This document shows, piece by piece, positions 1 to 10,529 of a DNA stretch of 64,000 bases. Under the pieces are notes generated by a model. It searched no databases. It was not told the origin of the DNA and saw only the letters and a program-made list of their open reading frames with translations. The stretch is from Zea mays (lineage: Eukaryota; Streptophyta; Magnoliopsida; Poales; Poaceae). The stretch is taken from the NCBI RefSeq assembly GCF_902167145.1, contig NC_050104.1, positions 99,211,849 through 99,275,848 on the forward strand. The letters run 5' to 3'. The position numbers and the translations under genes are program-made. Position 1 is the stretch's first letter. Every line of letters starts with the position of its first letter.

Positions 1-1982
1 TCCAATGTGGGGTCAAAAAAGAAAGAATACATCTTCTGCGAAGGAAGTTGCTTCAGCCGCTCCTAGCGAGCCGGCGCCGAAGAGAAAAAGGGTAAAGGTT
101 CTCACACACCGGCCACGTTATATTGAACCAGCCACAGTGCCTGAGTTTGTCGGTGAGACCGCTTCGGCCATCGAAGCTAAAGAACCAACTCCCCTGCCAA
201 ATATTGAAGGGCTGGCCGAAGTGCCGGCGACGGAAAAAATAGAAGAACCTAGGGCTAAAGACACAAAGACATCGGAAATTCTAAGTCCTTCAGCAAAAAT
301 TGAGGTGCCAATGCCAATGCCAATGACGACCCCAAAGAGAAAAGGAATGGTTAATGTACTGGATGTATTGAAGACAATAAAGTCTTCAAGCACTACTCCG
401 AAGAAATTTGGCGAGACTTCTGAAGTGCAAATCGAAGCCTTGGGTGCCGAAGCTTCAAAGCATCAAGTTGAAACTGAAGCTGGGCCTTCAGAGTCCGCCA
501 AGGTAAAATCCTTGGAAGCCGAAGAAACAAAAACAACAGAACAAATTTTGGCTGAAGAAACTGGCACTGCCGCCCTCGAAGCATTTTCCGAAGCTTTCGA
601 TTATATTTTATGACATGCTTCGGGGAAAGAATTGACTGCAAAAGAAAAGCGAGAGGCTCAATTTTATGCCCATAAACTGAAATATCCAAAGGGGCATTGA
701 TATTCAACGGCAGCGGAGAAGAAGACTTCTTGTATTGTCTCCCCGACAATAAGGAGATTTTTGTCTGTCGGGAGATGAGCAAGAGCTTCGGATTCCCAAC
801 ATTAGAAAACGGGCTCTCGGTGTTATCAAAAGACGAGCTAGTCGACAGCCTGGCGTATAATAGCTTAAAGGTGCGAAAATGAGGTTTTTGTATTATTTCT
901 TGAAATTTAAATTTTTCATTTACTTAAACTTATTGACGCACACACGATTTTTTGCAGGGCCTTATACTAAGCAACGCCCTCAGGGCTCAAAAAGATGCTG
1001 AAGACGAAGGGTGTGTTATGGCCCTGAGCAACCTTCGTTCCAAAGTAATTGAACTAAGGAACGAAGGTCTCGAAAAAGATAAAATATTACATTCATTGAT
1101 AAATAGAATAAAAGAAGACGAAGCTACTTTTAAAGCTCAAGCTGAGGCTCAGAAGCGTGGAATTGAAGATCTTCGAAAACAACTAGCCAGAGTTAAAGAG
1201 GAACGCACACTTGAAGAAACAAAACGAGAAATCAGTGAACAATGGGCAAATCATTTGGAGAAAAACGTTGAAGAGCTTCGTGCATCTAAGAAAAGATGCT
1301 ATGAAAATCTATAGAATGTGCTAAGAAAGTAAGAACCAGCTTCGCCTGCGTTGGGGCTTTCTCAAGTGAAGAGAAATTCATAAGGGGTGACCCCGAAGGC
1401 CCAATTGAATGGATCAGCCACGAAGCTGAAGCCTTTGAAGAAATTTTGAATAGTCGTGGAGACATATGTGCCTTTTCGGGTGCCAGGGGGATTGCTACCA
1501 TTTTGGAGAGGAAAGGCTGTGACCACGTGAAATTCTTGGCACAATCCGAAGCCGCCTTATCCTCTGAAGATATAAAAGACCCCTCGGCCGAAGCGAGCCT
1601 GGTCGGTGGAAAATTTTTCACCGACATCTGGGACAATGGTGGCCGAGAAATGGCCCAAGAAATTATACGAAAAAGTGAAAAAGGCATTCATGACGCTAGA
1701 AAAGTAGCAGAGGCCGCTGAGAAAAGTGCAGAGCCCGAAGGGCTAATAGGTATTGACTAGTGGTTTTTGACTCTTTGTTGTAATTTTTTGATTTCGAACT
1801 TGTTCACGGTTTGTAATAGTAATATAGTCGTATCTTCTCCTCCCCCAGAACCTGCCGAGCCATCTGCGGACCCCCACGCGAAGGGGGACAACGAAATTAA
1901 GAAAATGGCCGAAGCCATCATGGATAAAGTTGTTGATCAGCTACTAAACGAAGCTGTAGAAATAGTTCTAAGGGAAGATTAG
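1..1982 (+). pseudogene. Antisense spliced gene (aORF) of zeon copy 1, 3' part, broken
   Basis: This is the C-terminal part of the additional gene that Tat-type gypsy elements carry antisense to gag. Comparison with copy 3 places exons at 1-870, 958-1749 and 1849-1982, with introns starting GTGCGA or GTATTG and ending in CAG. The product begins inside a Lys/Glu/Pro-rich linker with basic patches such as PKRKRVKV, continues into a helical, charged coiled-coil-like region and ends in IVLRED. Breaks relative to copy 3 are a TGA at 611-613 in place of Arg, a one-base loss in a G run near 692, and a one-base loss near 1305. The function of this protein class is unknown. Confidence 0.72.
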
Positions 1983-2427
1983 CTGTTATTGTAAAAAGAT
2001 TTAGAATGTAACATTTGTTGAGAAACATGTGTAATATTTTGTAACTTTGAATGTAATATATTAGTTGTTTACAGTTCTATTCTTTACGATGCATGAAACT
2101 TCATATACATACAGTTTTTGAGCCTTCGGCGAAAAAACACCTTCCCTTCTTTTCATGCTTCGTAAATAATATCCGTGTTCTCATAAAATCAGTAACCAAT
2201 CCTCGTAAAATCAATAATCAATAGATCTTTTCATTTCAGAATTTGACGAAGGTATAATTCCTCGATAGTTATTTTTGTGCCCTGTCACTGTTTCTTCGAA
2301 ACAATCTTCGAATATCAATACTGAGACCCCCTTCTTGCGTTGTTGATGCAATATGATGTATGATGTTATGCTGTGCAAATGATGTGATGTTGTGCAAAAT
2401 GATATTTGCCAAAGATCGACGTTTTTT

Positions 2428-2690
2428 CACTGCAAGCCTCCCTTAGGAGCTTCTTCGCCTTTTACTTCAGCGGAATCAGCGTTTATTTTTCGCTGTAAGC
2501 CTCCCTTAGGAGCTTCTTCGCCTTTTACTTTCAGCGGAATCAGCGTTTATTTTTCGCTGTAAGCCTCCCTTAGGAGCTTCTTCGCCTTTTACTTTCAGCG
2601 GAATTAGCGTTTATTTTTCGCTGTAAGCCTCCCTTAGGAGCTTCTTCGCCTTTTACTTTCAACGGAATCAGCTTTTATTTTTCGCTATAA
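2428..2690. repeat. 64-bp tandem array between convergent genes of zeon copy 1
   Basis: About four copies of a 64-bp unit lie head to tail. The marker CGCTGTAAGCC falls at 2491, 2555 and 2619, with a variant at 2683. Each unit contains TTAGGAGCTTCTTCGCC and CAGCGGAATCAGCG. The array lies between the 3' ends of the plus-strand antisense gene and the minus-strand gag. Degenerate related pieces built on 'cccttaggaacgact' continue to about 2830. The same array occurs in copy 3. Confidence 0.85.
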
Positions 2691-3011
2691 GCTCTGCATT
2701 CCCTTCGGAACGACTTTTGAGCAGAAAACTTACATTGCGCTCCCTTAGGAACGACTTTTTGCTGCTTCGAAGAAATTACGCTGCGTTCCTTAGAACAAAA
2801 TTTTTGATAATTCGAAGGTCCTCCTTGCCACCATAAACTCTTATGCTTCGGCAACTTATGCCTATGGAGAAGATATATTTTCATTATGGTAAAAAGCGAA
2901 ACTGTTACAAGAGATTAAAAACGACAAAAAGCACTTAAGCCTCCCATAGTTGTTCCTTATTAAAAAAAATAATACTGAATGCGAAAAACTGCTGTCGGGG
3001 TAGGATATTTG

Positions 3012-4529
3012 TCAGTAAATATGCTTCGACTCTGGCACAGTGCTATTGACTGTGCGAGCTTCGGACTCTTCTTTGAAGTCCCGTTGAAGGTGAGTGTGAT
3101 GACTCCCTTCTGGCTGCTGGCCTTGTTGCGTTGGTGGTGGAGGTGGAGGCTGTTGCCAAGATGCTTGAGGTTGGCTTGCCGAAGCAACAGAAGCTGCAGG
3201 GTGGTTGCCTACATATTCTGGAATGTAAGGCGAATGGTACGAAGCAGTATGCATGACTTGCTTCGGCTGACTCTGTTGTGCTGCAGCTTCTGCTATCTCC
3301 TTTTGCTTCTGGATGGTAACATGGCACATCCTGGTGGTATGGCCCTTGTCCTCACCATAGAATAAATAATAAATTTTCCTTGGCTGATCCCCAAATCTTC
3401 CTCCGAAGCCCCTAGCGCCTCTGCCCCTTGGAGCTAGCGGCCGGAAAGAGCTTTGCTGCTGCCCCGAAGCTTGCGAGGAGTACTGTGGCCTTTGCTGTTG
3501 ATTCCCTCTATCATCACTCTGAGTAGAGTTGTGAATTGACCTGACGTGCCTCGGATGGAATCTTCCTCCGAAGCCCCTGGTCATTTCAGAGAACCTGTAT
3601 GCTTCCTCCCTTCTTTGGCGGAAGTCATTGTCAGCTCGAATATACTCGTCCATCTTCTGGAGCAGCTTCTCCAAAGTTTGAGGAGGCTTCCTGGCAAAGT
3701 ATTGAGCTGAAGGTCCCGGCCGAAGCCCCTTAATCATGGCCTCAATGACAATTTCATTGGGCACTGTTGGTGCCTGTGCCCTTAGACGCAGGAACCTTCG
3801 GACATACGCCTGAAGGTATTCTTTGTGGTCCTGGGTACACTGGAATAAAGCTTGAGCAGTGACCGGCTTCGTTTGAAACCCTTGGAAGTTGGTTATCAGC
3901 ATGTCCTTTAGCTTTTGCCATGAGGTGATTGTTCCTGGCTGAAGAGAGGAGTACCAGGTTTGTGCAACACTCTTGACAGCCATGACGAAAGATTTTGCCA
4001 TGAATGCAGTATTGCCACCATACGAAGATATGGTTGCTTCATAACTCATCAAGAATTGCTTCGGGTCTGAATGACCGTCGTACATGGGGAGCTAGGGTGG
4101 CTTGTAAGACTGGGGCCAAGGTGTAGCCTGCAGTTCTGTTGACAGAGGAGAAGTATCATCAAAAGCAAAATTTCCATGATGGAAATCTTCATACCAGTCG
4201 TCCTCGTTGTAGAAGCCCTCCTGATGAAGCTCTCTGTGCGGAGGCCTTCGGTTCTGGTCATCTTGAGTAAGATGACGAACTTCTTCAGAGGCTTCGTCTA
4301 TCTGCCTTTGCAGGTCAGCTAGACGAGCCATCTTTTCCTTCTTCTGTTGGACCTGTTGATGGAGCATCTCCAAGTTTTGGATTTCTTGATCCAAGTCGTC
4401 CTCCGGAGGCGTTGGGCTGGTGGCCTTCCTCTTCTGGCTTCGGGCCTCCCTAAGAGAAAGGACATCCTGATTGGGATCCAGCGGCTGCAGAGCGGCAGCC
4501 CCTGTTGCTGAAGCTTTCTTCGGCGGCAT
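3012..4529 (-). pseudogene. Gag of zeon copy 1, one nonsense codon
   Basis: This would be a capsid/nucleocapsid protein of about 505 residues that packages element RNA. It starts MPPKKASATG, has a predicted coiled coil near residues 45-95, then a retrotransposon gag domain (motifs MYDGHSDPKQFL, TWYSSL, FLRLRAQAP) and an Arg/Gly/Gln-rich tail. A TAG at 4092-4094 interrupts an otherwise open frame just before MYDGHSDP and fits a CAG to TAG change. The zinc knuckle is degraded: the first two cysteines are Tyr (codons at 3366-3368 and 3357-3359), whereas copy 3 keeps them. The stop is at 3012, and no pol follows. Confidence 0.85.
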
Positions 4530-4585
4530 GATGAAGGTGATGCTTGCCGAAGGTGTTCAAAACTCAAAAAATGGAAGTGAGTTCA

Positions 4586-4601
4586 CCGGAGGTGGGTGCC
4601 A
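4586..4601 (-). other. Putative primer binding site, zeon copy 1
   Basis: On the minus strand the base after the LTR is followed by TGGCACCCACCTCCGG, starting with the TGG expected opposite a tRNA CCA end. I could not assign the tRNA. Confidence 0.55.
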
Positions 4602-4602
4602 A

Positions 4603-5286
4603 TGTTGGTGACTTGTTCTCAGATGCTTAGAGTTAAGAACAAGGCAACATAAAAAGTGTTAAATATTAAAGTCCTTCGTCCTTCAAGACATTATGTCCCT
4701 TCGGATATAATGAATTCCGGACGAAGGTTATGAAGGAAAAAACCTTCGTAAGCACAATAGATGATAAGGAAGAATTCATATGCGAAATACGAAGAATAAT
4801 ATAGATATTATCATCAACTTATTTTTATTTGCATTATCATATTTAGAATAACAAATTATAAATGTACCTTCGGTTTGACGGAAAGTAAAGGTACTGGCGT
4901 GATGTAAAAAGCGAATGCCAAGTCAGCGTGAATAGTACGGGAGTACTGTTCATCTATTTATAGGCAAGGGACGCAGCCCGTGTAGAATTACATTAATGCC
5001 CTTTACATTTATCAATAACTCTATAATAATTCTTCGAGGTCTAATTTGCCTTTTCATCTTTAAGTCGGTTCCCCTTCTCTGCTATCATGCTGAAGCTTTT
5101 CTGCGCACAGCTTCGTGATCATCTTATCCTTCGTCATAATCGCCTTTCGTCTCGCTCAGGCTTCATCCTAACCATACTCTTGTATACTCATAACCCGATT
5201 CCGAAGATACCTGTTCACATATTTCACTTGGAAAATATTGTCAAATCATGTTTTTGAGGACCTTCGGAAGCCGAAGGCCCCCAACA
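4603..5286 (-). repeat. 5' LTR of zeon copy 1
   Basis: A 684-bp LTR with TG...CA ends. Read on plus it begins TGTTGGTGACTTGTTCTC and ends CCCCAACA. It matches the LTRs at 7719-8402 and 58356-58997. It is rich in 'CTTCGG' and 'CCTTCG' motifs. Confidence 0.9.
4955..4965 (-). promoter_or_regulatory. TATA box of the zeon LTR, copy 1
   Basis: The minus strand reads CCTATAAATAG, a good plant TATA box pointing toward gag. It is at the same relative place in the other two LTRs. Confidence 0.6.
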
Positions 5287-5840
5287 GTCTCGAAGGTACA
5301 TTGAAAGGGAAAAAGAACTTGGACGACGAAAAGACTTCCACTGCACTCCGGTATTAGTGTATTTAATTCCAAGTTCATACTTATGCTCTCATTGCCTTTT
5401 TGCTCTTATTTGACTTTTTGGTGAGGCAATGGGGTTAAAGGGCCAAAAGTTATCCCGTTTTGGTGCTTAATGCCAAAGGGGGAGAAATTAAGGCCAAATC
5501 AACTCGATCAACCAACCACTTGTGAATTTCAAAAATAATAGAGATGGAATTTGTATTTTATCCCAAATCCTCTTATTTGTAAAATTTGGTCTCTTATGGG
5601 GGAGAATTTTGATTATGGGAAAAGGGGGAGTTTTTGGCACTTGATCAATTTTATTCTTGGAATATCTCTCTATTTGCCCAAACAAGTGTGTTTGACCTAG
5701 AGATAGGAAAAAGAATTTGACTTGCAAAAACAAACCAAGTGGTGGCAAGAGTGATCCATATATGCCAAATCCTATGTGAGTAAATTTGGTCTCAAATTTG
5801 CACTTCTTAGTTGCTTCTTAATGTGTTGGCATAAATCACC

Positions 5841-5853
5841 AAAAAGGGGGAGA
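5841..5853 (+). other. Polypurine tract of the Opie/Ji-type element
   Basis: AAAAAGGGGGAGA and one T stand directly before the LTR start TGAAAGGG. It is the expected primer for plus-strand DNA and marks the LTR as the 3' one. Confidence 0.75.
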
Positions 5854-6039
5854 TTGAAAGGGAAATGTGCCCTTAGGCCATTTCTATTATTGTTTTGGTG
5901 ATTAGAACAAGGTATGTTTCTAGACTTAGTGAATTGTCTTTGAATGCTAACATGTTTATCTAAGTGCTAGAGACAGTGCCAAGAAAAGAAGAAAAGAGTT
6001 GGAGAAGGTATGACTCGGTGCAGCCAAACCTGCTGCAGC

Positions 6040-6515
6040 CTGGCACACCGGACTGTCCGGTGCCCCAGGCTGGCTCGGCGGCGAACTGGCCGCTCTCGGG
6101 AATCGGCGGGGCGACGTGGCTAAAAATCACCAGACTGTCCGATGGTGCACCGGACTGTCCGATGAGTCTTCAGCGCCCTCGCCCAAGTACATCGGCGACG
6201 AACTCGTCGCTCTCGGGAAAAGGAGAAAACGTCGTGGCTAAAAATCACCGGACTGTCCGGTGGTGCACCGGACTGTCCGGTGAGTCAAAGCCGCCCGAGC
6301 CAACGGTTACCAGCGCAATCAGCCGCCGACGCGTGGCCCGCGCCAACGGTCAGTTGGGCACACCGGACTGTCCGATGTGCACCGGACAGTGTCTGGTGCG
6401 CCAACGGGACCGCCGGCCCAACGGTCGAATGCGCCATATAAGGAAGGAGATCGAGCACCGGACTACTATAGGACCTGTCCGGTGGTGCACCGGACTGTCC
6501 GGTGCACCACTCGAC
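6040..6515. repeat. Palindromic CACCGGACTGTCCGGTG array in the Opie/Ji LTR
   Basis: About nine copies, exact or near-exact, of a 17-bp palindrome occur upstream of the LTR TATA box, several as pairs joined by a shared 'gtgcac'. Variants keep the ACTGTCC core. It is a plausible binding-site cluster, but no factor can be named. Confidence 0.8.
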
Positions 6516-6572
6516 AAAAGGCAGGATTTGCCTTCCAAGTTGATCCCCAACGACTCCTAGCTGCCTTGGGGC

Positions 6573-6580
6573 TATAAAAG
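6573..6580 (+). promoter_or_regulatory. TATA box of the Opie/Ji LTR
   Basis: TATAAAAG within GGCTATAAAAGGGACCCC, about 60 bp after the palindrome array. Confidence 0.65.
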
Positions 6581-7167
6581 GGACCCCTGGGCGTATGGAG
6601 CAAAAGACCAAGCATTCACTAAGCATCCTAAGACTCCCAGACTCCGACTCCACACATTTGATTCTTTGTGTTAGTGATTTGAGCTCCGTTTGAGTTGTGA
6701 ACTCCCTGTGCTGTGTTTCGAGGTCAAATCTTGGCTTGTGTGCATGTGTGTGCTACGGATTCGAGTCTTGTGTGCGTTGCTTTCCCTCCCTTACTCTTTT
6801 GCTTCTTTGTGATCTATATTGTAAGGGCGAGAGGCTCCAACTTGTGGAGATTCCTCGCAAACGGGAGAAGAACACTAAACAAAAGGACCGTGGTATTCAA
6901 GTTGATCATTGGATCACTTGAAAGGGGTTGAGTGCAACCCTCGTCCATTAGGACACCACAACGTGGAAGTAGGCAAGTGTTACTTGGCCGAACCATGGGA
7001 TAAAACACCGTGTCTCTTGTGCTGCTTTTCTCTGTGGTTGTTTTGTTCGCAAGAGCTCGCTTCATAGCAACTTGATTAACTCACACTAACACTTTTATAA
7101 TCAAGTTTGTGGCTATTTAGTGTATGATTTCACAAAATCACCTATTCACCCCCTCTTGGTGCTCTCA

Positions 7168-7674
7168 TATAGGGCAACAATTTACTTGGCAATATTATAT
7201 GGTGCTAACTGTTGTCCGATAAGAAGGCGACCTGTCCAACAACTGAGTGTAGCAGAAATGCGCATGTTACGTTGGTTTTGTGGGCACACAAGAAGGGATA
7301 GAGTTCGAAATGAAGATATCCAGGATAGATTCAGGGTGGCACCAATTAAGGCAAAATTGGTTCAACATTTGTTGAGGTGGTTTGGACATGTCCAAAAGAG
7401 ACCTTTGAAGCACCAATGTGTAGAGGGGCTTTAGAGCGGGTTGACCTAAAATGACTTGGGACGAGGCGGTTCATAGAGATTATAAGAAGTGGAATATCTC
7501 GAAGGAATTATCTAAGGATAGATGCGGTTGGAGACTAGCAATCGACATGCCTGAACCATGATCTTTGCCCTTTTTTCTATTTACTCTTAACTCTATCATC
7601 TTTCTTTTATGCTTTCGGTGTTTTTTCTTTCCTATCCTTATTTCTTGTGGGTTTCATCTCTAGTTTACCCCAAC
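7168..7674 (+). mobile_element. LINE (non-LTR) 3' end fragment with broken reverse-transcriptase C-terminus
   Basis: Translation gives the C-terminal end of a plant LINE ORF2: AEMRMLRWFCGHTRRDRVRN, then KLVQHLLRWFGHVQKRP, and after a frame change TWDEAVHRDYKKWN and a terminal MPEP stop at about 7561. A frameshift lies near 7420 and a TGA follows shortly after. A 3' UTR ends in TTTACCCCAACTT, where such LINEs normally run on into their tail. The MITE at 7678 cuts it off. Confidence 0.78.
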
Positions 7675-7677
7675 TTA

Positions 7678-7718
7678 GGGCTTGTTCGGTTAACTCTCAA
7701 TCCATGTGGATTGAGTGG
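7678..7718 (+). mobile_element. MITE end (GGGCTTGTTCGGTTA type), truncated
   Basis: GGGCTTGTTCGGTTAACTC follows a TTA and resembles the terminal inverted repeat of a common grass MITE, probably PIF/Harbinger-like. The LTR of zeon copy 2 replaces the rest. Confidence 0.45.
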
Positions 7719-8402
7719 TATTGGCCACTTGTATCAAATGCTATGAATTAAGAACAAGGCAACACAAGTGTTAATGGTTAAATACCTTCATCCTTCGAAG
7801 CATTATCTCCCTTAGGATATAATGATCTTCATATGAAGGTCATGAAGGACAAAGCTTCATCATCTTAATAAATAATAATATAAGCAGAAGCATATAAAAC
7901 ACAAAGGGAATATGGATAATTATTTAGAATCGTTAAATTATTCATCTTCTGTATTATATAAACATGAATAAATACCAATGTTATTTATATGACATTGTAC
8001 CTTCGGCTTGACAGAAGGTGATGAAACAAGAGTGACGTGCAAGTGATTACAATTCAGCATGTACAGTACGATGTTACTATTCATATATTTATAGGCACAG
8101 GACGCAGCCTGGGCAAAATTACATTCATGTCCCTGACATTCACTGTTAGCCAAAAGGTAAGCTGTCAAGGACTAAGCAGTCTTTTCCTTTTAGGCCGGTT
8201 TCATCCTCCATCATCGTCCTTGTGCTAAGCCGAAGCTTCTCCAGCCACAGCTTCGGAGTTGGTCCGTCCTTCTTCCAGATCACGCTTTTTCATACCATGC
8301 ACGCCTTCATCTTAAAGCCAAAGCTTCCTGTGACAGTGTACTATGTTGGAAAGCATGTTAGTCGTGTTTTCGAGGACCTTCGGAAAATGAAGGCCCCCAA
8401 CA
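7719..8402 (-). repeat. 3' LTR of zeon copy 2
   Basis: The outer end is decayed (expected TGTTGGAGAC, seen near 7719 as TATTGGCCAC). The inner end GGCCCCCAACA is followed by GTAGCCCCTCG, the polypurine tract on the minus strand. Confidence 0.82.
8085..8095 (-). promoter_or_regulatory. TATA box of the zeon LTR, copy 2
   Basis: The minus strand reads CCTATAAATAT, matching the TATA position in copies 1 and 3. Confidence 0.5.
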
Positions 8403-8561
8403 GTAGCCCCTCGTGGTATTAATTTGTTTTTGCTTCTAACAAATTCAGACTCCGACATGAACGAAGGCCTTTAGCCGAAGGTCCGAAAAAACACCTTCCC
8501 TTCGCTAGAATAGCGAAAGTCAATGACAAATGGGGCCCGCCAAGTTGCAATGCGCTAGGCA

Positions 8562-8570
8562 TATAAATAG
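8562..8570 (+). promoter_or_regulatory. TATA box for the antisense gene of zeon copy 2
   Basis: TATAAATAG on plus lies about 140 bp before the antisense start codon at 8711 and outside the LTR. It implies that the antisense gene has its own promoter just inside the 3' LTR. Copy 3 has a weaker GTATAATA at 59153. Confidence 0.6.
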
Positions 8571-8710
8571 AAACCTGTAGCGATAGCATTTGTTGTGCTT
8601 TTCAGTTGCTTGTGTTATTGTTTCAAGCTTGAAATTTCTTGATGTCAGATTTTTCTTGATTTGTGTGCTTCGTCATTTGAACAAGTGCTCGCTATATATC
8701 TGAAGCGAAG

Positions 8711-9845
8711 ATGTCTGGGGAGAAGAAGATTGTGGACCCTGCCCTAGCTGGGTTTTACGAAGCAATGGAAAAGAAAAACACGGAAAAGATTACGAATGAA
8801 ATATTAGCTGAGCTGTCTAAGGATTCTGGTGATAGCGATGACTTCGATGTGGAAAGCGGGAATGAAGATGCCGAAGATCGGCCCTGGCGGCCAAGTCATA
8901 CCATCTTCGGAAAGTCGTCCATCAAACAGAGTCAGATTGATGCCATGAAGGGAAGATACTTTTGTGACATGTCTATTGTGATAGTTGGGGGAGACAGTGC
9001 CGCCCCTGCACCTGAGGAAGATGAAGTTGTAGTTTATAGAAGCTTCATGAAGGCAGGTCTTCGGTTCCCATTGAGCAAATTTTTTGTTGAAGTTTTGAAG
9101 ACATTTGAGATCTTTCTTCATCAAATTACTCTCGAAGCTATAATTAGGATAGGTATTTTGTCTGGGCCATGAGAAGTCAAGGGCTGGAACCAAGCGCAAA
9201 GTGCTTCTGTAACATGCACAAACTGCTGTACGAAACGAAGGCCACTGGCAAAGAGCAATATCACAACAACTTCGGTTGTTATGGCTTCGTTCCTCATTCT
9301 GATGTAAGCTACCCAGTTCCAACTTTTCAAAAAAGGTGGTCCGGGGCCTGAATGGAGGAATGGTTTTATGTTAAGAATAATCTGATTGAAAGGGAAGACA
9401 TAAAAGGGGATTATCCAATGCCCTATCTGGTCTCTCTTCGGCCTCCAAAGGCTGGCTACTGCGCTTGGGAATGATACCGAAGCATGCCAGAAGGCCTTCA
9501 ACAATGTTTGCGCCTTCATCGGCATAAGAGACCTAGTCCAGGAGCACATAGCTTATAGGGTATGGCCGCTTGTGAATGAATGGGAGATGCCGAAGGAAGC
9601 TGCTGCCGGGTCTAGCCAAGGTGGACTGGTTTACTTGAAATACACTTTTAGATATAGAGACCGGTTTGACGAGCTAAATGATGAGTGGTTGAGCAGTATA
9701 GAGGCAACTAGTGATGAATTGCTTGGGGCATACACAAGGGCCGAAGATGATGCAATGACCTTGGCCTTCGGACGACGGGGCAGGAAAAGGTTGAACAGAG
9801 TTTTTGATGTCATTGGCTTTGTGTACCCAGACTACACCTATCCCT
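8711..9845 (+). pseudogene. Antisense gene (aORF) of zeon copy 2, N-terminal half
   Basis: Starts MSGEKKIVDPAL; the start matches MSEDKK in copy 3. An acidic N-terminus (SKDSGDSDDFDVESGNEDAE) is followed by the domain annotated in grasses as 'putative gypsy-type transposon' (AGLRFPLSKFFVEVLKTFE, RSQGLEPSAKCFCNMH). Three breaks are visible: a one-T loss near 9155, a TGA at 9349-9351 in place of Trp, and an extra G near 9412. It keeps a Gln codon (KEQYHNNFG) where copy 3 has a stop, so the two copies are independently damaged. Homology ends at NRVFDVIGFVYPDYTYP. Confidence 0.78.
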
Positions 9846-9934
9846 CGCTATTAGCGTACATGTATATGGGCCAGTCCCACTAGGAATATATACCCTGTAG
9901 CTAGGGTTTCTCTTTATTATTCCATACTGCAATA

Positions 9935-9947
9935 TGGTACCAGAGCC
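9935..9947 (+). other. Primer binding site (initiator tRNA-Met) of the copia element
   Basis: TGGTACCAGAGCC differs by one base from the usual initiator-Met site TGGTATCAGAGCC. The LTR remnant ends just before it. The preceding 85 bp are the only LTR sequence I can support. Confidence 0.65.
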
Positions 9948-10529
9948 TTAGGTTTTGCTACAGCCGCCGTCGCCCCCTGCCTGCTACAGCCACCGCCACC
10001 CCCTGCCTTCTACAGCCTCCGCCGCCCGCCGCCGTTCCCCAGCCTGACCGCGCATCTCCCTCCACCACGGCAAGCATGAGGACCGAGCTGGTGGCTGCTC
10101 GGTCGCCTTCCCATGGCGGGCCGACCGCTCTGTTTTGCTTCTGTTAGCTGCACAGAACTCCAGCCGCCGAACTCTAGCTGCCGCCCAGCCACCGTCGCCC
10201 CTCCATGGCGGGACGGCCGCCCCTCCCTTCTCCCCACACGCCGGCGAGCCCTTTCCTCCCCTCTCTTATCGCGCTGCTCTTGCCGCGCCCCCGGCGGCCA
10301 TCTTCACCGTGGCTGGCGCGCTGCCGGGCTCTGCCACGCCCATGGTGGCCTTCTCCCCAGCAGCCGGCGCGCCACCGACCAACTCCCTCGCGGCAGGAGC
10401 GCTGCCAGACCTCACCGCCCCTCCGGCGCCCGTCTCCCCTGCGGCCGGCATGCTGCCGGTACCCGCCACCCCTCCGGCACCCCTCCCCTCTGTGGTAGCC
10501 ACCTCGCCACAGCGCCGACACCTTCGAGC

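Larger units (their letters stand above)
1..5286 (-). mobile_element. Zeon/cinful-like non-autonomous Ty3/gypsy element, copy 1 (3' LTR end outside window)
   Basis: This is an LTR retrotransposon read on the minus strand. Its 5' LTR is at 4603-5286, followed inward by a primer binding site, a gag gene on minus, a 64-bp tandem array, and an antisense gene on plus that runs in from the left edge. The same order is seen in the third copy at 58356-64000. No protease, reverse transcriptase or integrase lies between gag and the antisense gene, so it needs enzymes in trans. A gag-only relative of an autonomous gypsy element fits the known zeon/cinful pair of maize; the name is from memory. It sits inside the 3' part of an Opie/Ji-type element. 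Confidence 0.8.
5287..7167 (+). mobile_element. Opie/Ji-type (SIRE/Maximus) copia element, 3' end only
   Basis: The segment holds the 3' non-coding interior (5287-5840), a polypurine tract and a 1314-bp LTR. The interior has the run 'aatgccaaagggggag' and the LTR starts TGAAAGGG, both typical of maize Opie/Ji elements. Zeon copy 1 interrupts it on the left, so the pol part is not in the window. I see no coding region in 5287-5853. The right end falls in a LINE. Confidence 0.8.
5854..7167 (+). repeat. 3' LTR of the Opie/Ji-type element
   Basis: It begins TGAAAGGGAAATGTGCCC and ends CTTGGTGCTCTCA. The 1314-bp length suits Opie/Ji. It contains a TATA box and an array of palindromic CACCGGACTGTCCGGTG motifs. 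Confidence 0.85.
7719..9845 (-). mobile_element. Zeon/cinful-like element, copy 2, truncated
   Basis: The 3' LTR (7719-8402) and the first half of the antisense gene (8711-9845) are present. The rest of the interior and the other LTR are missing, because sequence homology to copy 3 stops near 9845 at the copia element. The orientation is minus, as in the other copies. Confidence 0.8.

Noticed and set aside
5488..5748. An 86-residue minus frame in the Opie/Ji 3' region
   Set aside because: It lies in the known non-coding stretch before the polypurine tract and has no motif.
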